From positions 1 through 23,609 of the forward strand of contig BOCB01000022.1 in assembly GCA_026002695.1 (NCBI GenBank): 23,609 nt of DNA, in the 5' to 3' direction. Positions within the stretch are counted from its first letter, which is position 1. Each line of letters starts with the position of its first letter. The stretch comes from Synergistales bacterium. GTDB taxonomy: Bacteria > Synergistota > Synergistia > Synergistales > Synergistaceae. Below are positions 14,622 through 20,691 of this stretch, in pieces. The notes under the pieces were generated by a model. The model made no database searches, was not told the DNA's origin, and saw nothing but the letters and a program-made list of their open reading frames with translations. Both the position numbers and the translations under genes were made by a program.

Positions 14622-15942
14622 GCTTCGCTTCTCCCGGCGGGCGGTTGGGGCGTTTCTTTCTGCGTCTGCCGCTCTTGGCTCCCTGCGGCGCGGCCAGAGT
14701 TCCGCTCGCGCTCTGCGGCGCGGCGTTCTTTATGATATTTGGCCGATGCTCCGGTTGTTTGGGTTTGTCAGGGACGCGGCTACGCTGCGCAGGCGCGTCG
14801 CGCGCCCTGTCATCGGTACGGCTGCCCGCGTTTTGCGGCTGGGCGGCTTGCGGTTGGTTTGGTTTCGCTCCGCCCCGTTTGTGGCGTCTGCGCCCGGGGC
14901 GTCTTTGAGAGCCCTCTCCGTCGCTTTGCTCATGGCGCTCGCCGCCTGAGTGTTCCGTTTTCGGCGCGTGGTGATTGCCGGGTGAGCGGTCCGTAGGTTC
15001 CGCGCGCGTGAAGTGTATGGTCTCCGGCTCGTCTGTTTGCGGGGGCTGCGGGGGCGTCCATTCATTTCCGTCGGAGACGGCTTGTTTGAACTCCTCGAAC
15101 ATCGCTTTGGGAACGCATATGTCTCCTCCGGTAGGGCAGTGGCACCTGAGGGCGTCCTTCGCTATGTCTATGGACTGGACGATGTAGTTGCCGCGAGGTG
15201 TTTTTATCTTGGAGCCGGGGCTTGGCATCCCGCTCCAGGCTTCGTGGTACACTTTGTGCTCGAACGCCATGCAGCACATGAGGCGTCCGCATATGCCGGA
15301 TATTTTTGGCGGGTTCAGCGCGATATTCTGCTCCTTGACCATCTTTATGCCTATGGGGGCGAATTGGTTGAGCCAGTAGCTGCAGCAGCAGGGCAGACCG
15401 CACGACGACAGCCCCTTTATTATGCGCGCCTCGTCCCGTACTCCCATTTGGCGCAGTTCTATGCGCGTGTGGAATCTCCTCGCCAAGTCCTTCACGAGCT
15501 GCCGGAAGTCGACTCGCTGGTCTGATGTGAAGTAAAAGAACAATTTCCTGCCATCAAGCATGAGCTCGTCGTCTATGAGTTTTAGGGCGAGCTTATGATA
15601 CGCGGCCAGCTCGTGGGCGACATGCAGGTTCTCGTCCTCCTGCAGGGTGTGCTCGGACTGTATGTCGAAGTCCATGTCCGCCGGCAGACGCGAGAACGTC
15701 AGATCCGTGACGACAGGCTCTCCGCCGTGGAGCGGTCCCTCGCCGTGCTCCGATACGGAGCGCATACTGCGGTAATCCTTCTCCTGGCGTTCGTCCAACG
15801 CGCCCACTACCTCCGCGAATTCCTCTCCTCTGTGCGACGTCACGATGACAAATCCGTTCTTTATGCCGCCCGCCGTCTCGTCATCTATGTCGAGAATGCC
15901 GAGGAATCGCGGCTTACCGTAAGTCGCCAAATATCTTCCCAA
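14617..15942 (-). CDS. ricT: PSP1/RicT (YaaT)-family protein with long basic tail
   Basis: A 441-aa protein. The first ~300 residues match the PSP1-domain YaaT/RicT family, which in Bacillus forms the Y complex with RicA and RicF, carries [4Fe-4S] clusters and influences RNase Y processing. Diagnostic pieces are LFFYFTSDQRVDFRQLVKDL, the cysteine clusters SSCGLPCCCSYW and GICGRLMCCMAFE, and NYIVQSIDIAKD. The remaining ~140 residues are disordered-looking, rich in Gln, Pro, Arg and Lys, with RRRHKRGG and GRRRKKRP; typical RicT proteins are shorter. The TTG at 15942 is preceded by GGGAGG 9 bases away and overlaps holB by 29 bases. The stop is inside repeat D2. Confidence 0.88.
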   Translation of the reverse strand: MGRYLATYGKPRFLGILDIDDETAGGIKNGFVIVTSHRGEEFAEVVGALDERQEKDYRSMRSVSEHGEGPLHGGEPVVTDLTFSRLPADMDFDIQSEHTLQEDENLHVAHELAAYHKLALKLIDDELMLDGRKLFFYFTSDQRVDFRQLVKDLARRFHTRIELRQMGVRDEARIIKGLSSCGLPCCCSYWLNQFAPIGIKMVKEQNIALNPPKISGICGRLMCCMAFEHKVYHEAWSGMPSPGSKIKTPRGNYIVQSIDIAKDALRCHCPTGGDICVPKAMFEEFKQAVSDGNEWTPPQPPQTDEPETIHFTRAEPTDRSPGNHHAPKTEHSGGERHEQSDGEGSQRRPGRRRHKRGGAKPNQPQAAQPQNAGSRTDDRARDAPAQRSRVPDKPKQPEHRPNIIKNAAPQSASGTLAAPQGAKSGRRRKKRPNRPPGEAKP

Positions 15943-16717
15943 TATCGATTCCCTCCCATAATATCGCAAACATCGCGTCCTGAAGCATGGACAGGGGCAC
16001 GCGCCTCTTCCGCGCTACGGAGTACGCGCTGTCCACCGAGGAGGCGAGACCGAACTCCCCGCGCTCGCACAGCTGCCTTGCCCATGATCTCATCACAGGC
16101 GCGAGGTCATCTATTGACGTCCCGGACGCGCCCTTTTGTCCCTTAGTCCTCTCTATCCAGGACGCCCATTCGAGCGGTGTTCCGGGCAGCGGAGCGGCGT
16201 CCTCCGGTATTTCGCCTGTAATGCCGAAGTCGATTATCCACAGCCTGCTGCGTATGGTCGGCAGGAACTCTTCACGGGAGGCTATGAAGAGCAGGCGCCC
16301 TGACGGCGGCGGATCCTCTGTGATTTTCAGGAGCGAGTTGGCCGCCGCAATCCTGTGAGGTAAGAGCAAACCCTCCGCCTCAGGCACGACGCCGAGACGC
16401 AGCGGCGCGGCAACCGGTTTCAAACAGAGCTGCCACTGCATGTCGCGGCACTCGTCTATCGTCGGTGTCTTGCCCCATTCGCCCGTAATTATCATGTCAG
16501 GGTGCTCGCCGTTTGACCACATACCGCACGATTTGCACGCGTCGCTTCCGGTTCCGCTCTCACAAAGCGCGTGACGCGCGTATGCCTCGCAAAAGCTGTT
16601 CGCGTACTCCCCCGGTATTATGGCGGCGAGCGCCTGCGGTACGCCGGAGCCGAGCATCGCGCGCGCAAGTTCGCGCCAGCGCTCATTGCGCTCTAAAACA
16701 GCAGCGAAATCAGGCAT
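15914..16717 (-). CDS. holB: DNA polymerase III delta' subunit-like protein
   Basis: A 267-aa clamp-loader subunit, recognised from AAANSLLKITEDPPPSGRLLFIAS (the conserved LLKxxEEPP sensor region), RSRLWIIDF and its position between yaaR and ricT as in Firmicutes. The zinc module spacing C52-x8-C61-x2-C64 is present, but the fourth expected Cys is replaced by Trp67. No Walker A motif is seen, as usual for the non-ATPase delta' subunit. It is shorter than E. coli delta' (334 aa). It overlaps the preceding yaaR-like gene by 25 bases and the following ricT gene by 29. Confidence 0.85.
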   Translation of the reverse strand: MPDFAAVLERNERWRELARAMLGSGVPQALAAIIPGEYANSFCEAYARHALCESGTGSDACKSCGMWSNGEHPDMIITGEWGKTPTIDECRDMQWQLCLKPVAAPLRLGVVPEAEGLLLPHRIAAANSLLKITEDPPPSGRLLFIASREEFLPTIRSRLWIIDFGITGEIPEDAAPLPGTPLEWASWIERTKGQKGASGTSIDDLAPVMRSWARQLCERGEFGLASSVDSAYSVARKRRVPLSMLQDAMFAILWEGIDIGKIFGDLR

Positions 16718-17139
16718 CCCTTTATCTCTTCCACAAGCTCGAACATCCTTGTCCTGTCAGCCTCGCGGCCCAGCAGCGCTTCTATCTCCTCAAGAGCCTC
16801 CTCCGTGCGTTCGATGGTCACGAACATGGAGCGCTCCGTCCTCCGCCACTTGAAGTCCCTCTTCAGCCGCACGCCGCTCCGCGCTTTGTCGAGCGCCGCG
16901 CGCACGAGCTCCCTGTAGCGCGCCATCATGGTCAGGGTCGGAAATCTCGACAGCTGCGCCCCTATGGCCTCTATCTCATCTATGAGCTGGCGGGTCTCTA
17001 TATCCTCAACGACGTCCGTGAACGCGGGCGCCTGAACCCCGCCGGGCGCGCGAACAGCCTCGCTCCCCCCGCTCTTTCCTCCCGCGCGTGATGCCGAGAG
17101 ATCGTTCTTGCCGCCCTTCGTCGCGTCGGATACCTTCAC
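16693..17139 (-). CDS. yaaR: YaaR-like protein (DUF327)
   Basis: A 148-aa protein of the DUF327/YaaR family, function unknown. A Gly/Ser/Lys-rich N-terminus (residues 1-35) is followed by an all-helical domain with LIDEIEAIGAQLSRFPTLTM, RYRELVRAALDKA, TIERTEEALEEIEALLG and the closing FELVEEIKGCLISLLF. It starts at a GTG that overlaps the tmk stop (GTGA), so it is coupled to tmk. The order tmk-yaaR-holB-ricT parallels the Bacillus tmk-yaaQ-yaaR-holB-yaaT cluster, lacking yaaQ. Confidence 0.85.
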   Translation of the reverse strand: MKVSDATKGGKNDLSASRAGGKSGGSEAVRAPGGVQAPAFTDVVEDIETRQLIDEIEAIGAQLSRFPTLTMMARYRELVRAALDKARSGVRLKRDFKWRRTERSMFVTIERTEEALEEIEALLGREADRTRMFELVEEIKGCLISLLF

Positions 17140-17777
17140 TTTTTCATACCTATAATATCAGATATATTATCGCGCAGCGCGCTGAAAACATCATTCTCCG
17201 GGCGGGAAGCGTCTATTTTTATCCATCTGCCGCGAGAGGCCGCCATGACTGCCTCATAGGCGTCGTGTACCCTCTTGAAATAATCAGCGCCGCGCGCGTC
17301 GAACGCGTTGCCATCGCTCATTGATTCCGCGCGGCGCGCCACGCGCCGCGCCGCTTCGTTCTCCTCCATGTCGAGCAGAAAAACGGCGTCCGGTTCCGGC
17401 AGCCCGACAAGTTCGGATATCCGCGCCATATAGGCGGCGGTCTCCCTTGTAACATCAGTCTGAGCGAACAGTTGATAAGCGCTGGTGGACGGAGAGTATC
17501 TGTCGCAGACGACAACGCGTCCGGCTTCAAGCGCGGGCTTTATCACGCGGGATGCGTGCTCGCACCTGTCCATCATAAAGAAGAAGAACTCGCTCCAATT
17601 ATTCGAGAGCTTGCCAGACAGCGCGCACTCGCGCCAAGCGTCCGAGCCCTCCCAGCCGCCCGGCTCTCGCGTAAGGAGCACGCGCTCCCCGCCAAGCTCG
17701 CCGGCAAGCCACTCGCGCAGCCGCGCCGCCTGAGTGCTCTTCCCCGCTCCGTCAATGCCCTCTATAACAAAAAACAT
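17136..17777 (-). CDS. tmk: Thymidylate kinase
   Basis: A 213-aa enzyme that phosphorylates dTMP to dTDP. It has the P-loop EGIDGAGKSTQ (residues 6-16), LLTREPGG, the CDRYSPSTSAYQ motif and a C-terminal lid region with arginines (ARRVARRAE). The ATG at 17777 is preceded by GGGGAG about 8 bases upstream; the open frame runs on to 17825 through repeat A6, but that extension has no family match. It leads the tmk-yaaR-holB-ricT-ftsY operon. Confidence 0.95.
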   Translation of the reverse strand: MFFVIEGIDGAGKSTQAARLREWLAGELGGERVLLTREPGGWEGSDAWRECALSGKLSNNWSEFFFFMMDRCEHASRVIKPALEAGRVVVCDRYSPSTSAYQLFAQTDVTRETAAYMARISELVGLPEPDAVFLLDMEENEAARRVARRAESMSDGNAFDARGADYFKRVHDAYEAVMAASRGRWIKIDASRPENDVFSALRDNISDIIGMKK

Positions 17778-17811
17778 CCATGAACTCCCCCGATTACACC
17801 TAATAAGGAGA

Positions 17812-17851
17812 GGTTTTATCTTCACCCTTTAGGCTCCTGACAATAAATAGC
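17812..17851 (-). repeat. Dispersed repeat A, copy A6
   Basis: Near-consensus copy in tmk orientation: TTTATTGTCA, core GGAGCCTAAAGGG, then TGAAGATAAAACC. Relative to A2, both ends of the arm changed together (CA/TG instead of TA/TA), preserving pairing. It lies 34 bases upstream of the tmk ATG. Confidence 0.75.
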
Positions 17852-17897
17852 TTTTCTACGGAGACGCTTGCTTGAAAAATCATGCCAATTATAACCT

Positions 17898-17925
17898 AAG
17901 GAAGCTCTGATTAAACAGCCAAAAT
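17898..17925 (+). repeat. Dispersed repeat B, copy B3
   Basis: AAGGAAGCTCTGATTAAACA then GCCAAAAT, a variant of the B1/B2 sequence. It lies in the 369-base gap between the divergent tmk and 18147 genes. Confidence 0.55.
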
Positions 17926-18010
17926 GGAAATTTGCCGCTTTTGAGCGCGCATGGGGCTATCGCTCGGCCGCTCATGAGGTTATGGGTGAGTTTTTTACGG
18001 TATTCGCCCG

Positions 18011-18071
18011 TTGCGGCGTAAAATATTTCCCGCCGCAAACAGCGCAGAGACGCAACGCGTTGCGTCTCTGC
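18011..18071 (+). repeat. Hairpin followed by a 28-bp perfect palindrome
   Basis: TTGCGGCG (18011-18018) pairs with CGCCGCAA (18031-18038). Six bases later comes a perfect 28-bp palindrome (18044-18071) with half-site GCAGAGACGCAACG and no loop. Such palindromes could be operators, protein-bound nucleoid sites, transposon-related elements or part of a cruciform. No coding potential was recognised in 17852-18134. Confidence 0.7.
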
Positions 18072-18089
18072 AGTTCGTTTATTCTCCGG

Positions 18090-18117
18090 TTGCTGTATAA
18101 TGTGAATAAATTATAAT
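18090..18117 (+). promoter_or_regulatory. Candidate promoter for the 18147 operon
   Basis: TTGCTG (18090-18095), 16 bases, then TATAAT (18112-18117). The -10 box is perfect but the -35 is poor. A second TATAAT at 18096-18101 has no good -35 either. The palindrome at 18044-18071 lies just upstream and could hold a regulator. Confidence 0.45.
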
Positions 18118-18146
18118 GCCATTTTCAGAAAGGATTGCTGCCCCGA

Positions 18147-18953
18147 TTGAATCGCTCAGACGCATTCGACCATGAGAATTTCAGCGGCTTTCTGCGCGGC
18201 GACAGAAGGGCGGGAACGCGCAACGACGTCTGGATAATCCCGGCGTCGCGCGACGCGTATTCATGGATAGGGGAGATGCTGCGCGTATACAGGAAGCCTT
18301 ATTGGATAGACAGGGTCTTTGTGCCGGAAGCGTCGTATGATTTTTTGCGCGGCGACCTTGACGAGGAACTTTTTTTGCTCGCCGGTCTCTCCGTGAATCC
18401 TAACGCGGCGTGTGCTTTGGTCGTCGGGCGTAACGACGGAAGGATAACGCCCGCTGATATTATGAAGCGCGTCGAGCGCGAACTCGGGTACTCGCCTCTG
18501 CACATGGAGAGCATCGCCATAGATGATCTGAGCGATGAGGAGTCTCGCGAGAAATTTTTGTTTTCGCTCGATGAGCAGACATCACAGGCCGCCCGCACGA
18601 GGAAGAATTTCTCCGTTCGCTGTCTCAGGGCCGGGCTGATGACGGGGGAGGCTCCGTCGTCGCGCCGCGCCATGTTCATAGCGTCCAAGTTCGCGGATAG
18701 TTTCGGCGGCAGCGTGATCACTCACATCGGCACGGACGCGGAGGAAGCCTCGATCATGCTCGCGGCTCGCGGAGCCCAGGTGATACTCAGCGCGTCGGGG
18801 AAAACGCCCCGTAACCCCATAGTTCCGATAATCCAAATATCACCCGGCGAAAGGGAAATAAACCCCGCGTCTGCCTCAAACACGCCGGAGCGCGAAGCCG
18901 TCCGGCTGCTGCGTGAGGCGCTGGCCGTGTGTTCGGGAAAATGTGTTCAATGA
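18147..18953 (+). CDS. Altronate dehydratase (UxaA)-like protein, probable pseudoenzyme
   Basis: A 268-aa protein with a UxaA-like pattern: FSGFLRGDRRAGTRNDVWII (compare GYxRxDGRxGxRN), VNPNAACALVVG, and an end resembling the GTP-rich loop (SGKTPRNPIVPIIQIS). The cysteines expected after the first strand, in the HxxGC block and in the VGLGCE block are absent (here IIPASRD, FVPEASYD and VVGRND), and it is far shorter than UxaA (~490 aa). It is therefore probably not an iron-sulfur dehydratase. The TTG at 18147 is favoured; AGAAAGGA is upstream at 18127-18134, and a TTG at 18135 abuts it. It precedes the acyltransferase gene by 40 bases. Homology is inferred by eye. Confidence 0.65.
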   Translation: MNRSDAFDHENFSGFLRGDRRAGTRNDVWIIPASRDAYSWIGEMLRVYRKPYWIDRVFVPEASYDFLRGDLDEELFLLAGLSVNPNAACALVVGRNDGRITPADIMKRVERELGYSPLHMESIAIDDLSDEESREKFLFSLDEQTSQAARTRKNFSVRCLRAGLMTGEAPSSRRAMFIASKFADSFGGSVITHIGTDAEEASIMLAARGAQVILSASGKTPRNPIVPIIQISPGEREINPASASNTPEREAVRLLREALAVCSGKCVQ

Positions 18954-18993
18954 GGATACTTGAGCGGCAAATAAATAAGCGAGGTGAATCATA

Positions 18994-20457
18994 ATGGTCT
19001 TCAGCTCCGTGATCTTTGTTCTCGTGTTTCTTCCCATAGTTCTTGCCGTACACAGCCTGCTGCTCGGAGCGGGCTGTTGGGCGCGGAAGCGGTCGCTTTG
19101 GGGCGGGAATGAGTTTTTGTCCTGCAATATGTGCCTGCTCGGCGCGAGCCTTGTATTTTACGCGTGGGGCGAACCTTATTACGTGTTTATAATGATAATC
19201 TCGGCGGCTGCCAACTACCTTTGCGGAGCCGCGCTCGCCCGCGCGGACAGCAGACGCGGGCTGATTTTGACAATCGGGATACTTCTCAACCTCGGCTTGC
19301 TCGGATATTATAAATACATGGGGATGTTAAGCGAGTTTGTGCCGGAGGGGTGGCGCGCTCATCTCGCCGGGATCGCGCTGCCTTTGGGCATAAGTTTTTA
19401 CACCTTTCAAGGCATGAGCTATCTCATAGACGTCTATCGCAGCGACGTAAAGTCCTCTCGCGGCTTCGTGAATTTCGCCTGTTATCTTACGATGTTCCCT
19501 CAGCTCGTCGCCGGTCCGATTGTGCGATACTCGTCCATTGACGATGAACTCTCCTGCCGCCGAATATCATGGGAGCGCTTCGCCGGCGGAGCGTCGCGCT
19601 TCATAATCGGATTGGCGAAGAAGCTGTTCATTGCCGACACACTGGCGCGCGTCGCGGACGCCGCCTTCGCCGTTCCGACCGAAACCCTGCCGGCTTTCGG
19701 CGCGTGGGCGGGAATCGCGGCATACGGACTGCAAATTTACTACGACTTCAGCGGGTACTCGGACATGGCTATAGGGATGGGGCATATGCTCGGCTTCACG
19801 TTCCCCGAAAACTTCAACTACCCTTACGCGGCGCGAAGCATGAGGGACTACTGGCGCAGATGGCATATATCGCTCTCGGCGTGGTTCAGGGACTATCTCT
19901 ACATACCGATGGGCGGCAGCAAAAACGGGCGCGCGGCAACGGCGTTCAACCTGATCGTCGTGTTCGCGGCCTGCGGCTTGTGGCACGGAGCGAGCTTGAT
20001 TTTTCTCGCGTGGGGACTCTATCATGGGTGCTTTCTCGCGCTCGAACGCATATTTCCTCGCGTGACCGAGAGGATGCCCGCCGCGATAAGGCATTTTTAC
20101 GTAATAGCGGTATTTTTAATGGGCTGGGTGCTTTTCCGCGCAGACAGCTTCTCTCACGCGTTAGGGTATTATAAAGCTCTTCTCGGTTTTTACGACGCCG
20201 GTGTTTATACGAACAGGCTCTGGCTAACGCTCTTTCAGAACGACAAATATATGGCGTTCATCATCGGCGTTATATGCGCCGCGCCGGTAATCCCGCGCGT
20301 CAAAGCCCACTTCGAAGCGTTCGCCGGGAGCGCGGCGCCATTGATGTCCTTCGCCTGTTACGCGGGGCGCGCGTTAATTCTGCTGCTGTTGCTGCTCATG
20401 TGCTACATGCCGCTGTTCGGCAAGACATATACGCCGTTTATATATTTCAGGTTTTAG
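18994..20457 (+). CDS. MBOAT-family O-acyltransferase (AlgI/DltB type)
   Basis: A 487-aa polytopic membrane protein with many hydrophobic segments, of normal AlgI length. It moves acyl (usually acetyl) groups across the membrane for polysaccharide or cell-wall modification. Conserved landmarks are LPLGISFYTFQGMSYLIDVYR, FPQLVAGPIVRY, RWHISLSAWFRDYLYIPMGG (W290, H291) and the catalytic-His region LWHGASLIFLAWGLYHG (H331). GAGGTGA precedes the ATG. The following gene, an AlgX/AlgJ-like partner, starts 12 bases after its stop, as in alginate and cellulose acetylation operons. The polymer modified is unknown. Confidence 0.93.
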   Translation: MVFSSVIFVLVFLPIVLAVHSLLLGAGCWARKRSLWGGNEFLSCNMCLLGASLVFYAWGEPYYVFIMIISAAANYLCGAALARADSRRGLILTIGILLNLGLLGYYKYMGMLSEFVPEGWRAHLAGIALPLGISFYTFQGMSYLIDVYRSDVKSSRGFVNFACYLTMFPQLVAGPIVRYSSIDDELSCRRISWERFAGGASRFIIGLAKKLFIADTLARVADAAFAVPTETLPAFGAWAGIAAYGLQIYYDFSGYSDMAIGMGHMLGFTFPENFNYPYAARSMRDYWRRWHISLSAWFRDYLYIPMGGSKNGRAATAFNLIVVFAACGLWHGASLIFLAWGLYHGCFLALERIFPRVTERMPAAIRHFYVIAVFLMGWVLFRADSFSHALGYYKALLGFYDAGVYTNRLWLTLFQNDKYMAFIIGVICAAPVIPRVKAHFEAFAGSAAPLMSFACYAGRALILLLLLLMCYMPLFGKTYTPFIYFRF

Positions 20458-20469
20458 GAGAGGATTTTT

Positions 20470-20691
20470 ATGAAAAATCGAGGCAAAAATCAGGTAAAAT
20501 GCTCAAAAACCCTTGACAAATCAGCGCGGACAGACATAATAGTCAGTCAGTCAGTCAGTCAGTCAGTCAGTCAGTCAGTCAGTGTTATGCGCGCTTCCTA
20601 TTCGTGGTTTTATTTTCCATCATACTATCCCTTCCCTTGGTCATATGGCCGACAGGTTTATACTCACGGCTCGGCCTTGATGTCGAATTGA
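20470..20691 (+). CDS. Out-of-frame 5' end of the phase-variable AlgX/AlgJ-like gene (OFF state)
   Basis: A 73-aa reading frame with the best start in the region: AGGAGAGG (20456-20463) lies 6 bases before ATG 20470, 12 bases after the acyltransferase stop. Residues 1-25 are basic (MKNRGKNQVKCSKTLDKSAR), as expected for a cytoplasmic N-terminus. Then come SQSV repeats encoded by the TCAG tract, and from there a frame-shifted, meaningless tail ending at TGA 20689-20691. The body of the partner protein continues in the frame one step away. I interpret this as the true 5' end of that gene, cut off from its body by repeat number, rather than as an independent small protein. Confidence 0.65.
   Translation: MKNRGKNQVKCSKTLDKSARTDIIVSQSVSQSVSQSVSVMRASYSWFYFPSYYPFPWSYGRQVYTHGSALMSN
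20513..20540 (+). promoter_or_regulatory. Promoter-like sequence abutting the TCAG tract
   Basis: Consensus TTGACA (20513-20518), 16 bases, then CATAAT (20535-20540). A transcript from here would start inside the repeat tract. It may be a real internal promoter, making tract length affect the 5' untranslated region, or a coincidence inside coding sequence. Confidence 0.4.
20541..20583 (+). repeat. TCAG tetranucleotide repeat tract (10 units)
   Basis: A pure 43-base tract of period 4, with ten complete TCAG units at 20543-20582. No stop codon occurs in any of the three + frames of the repeat. It lies in the 5' coding region between ATG 20470 and the transmembrane segment of the downstream protein. 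Tetranucleotide tracts of this length in 5' coding regions are known slipped-strand phase-variation sites. Confidence 0.95.

Noticed and set aside
17778..17825. N-terminal extension of tmk through repeat A6
   Set aside because: It adds 16 residues without family match; the ATG at 17777 has its own GGGGAG and gives the canonical thymidylate kinase start.
10337..18982. Similar strings GAGCGGCAA(TA)ATAAGCG at about 10342 and 18961
   Set aside because: Only two short imperfect matches, one of them coding; chance is sufficient explanation.
20541..20583. CRISPR-like or minisatellite array
   Set aside because: Units are 4 bases with no spacers; this is a simple-sequence tract.
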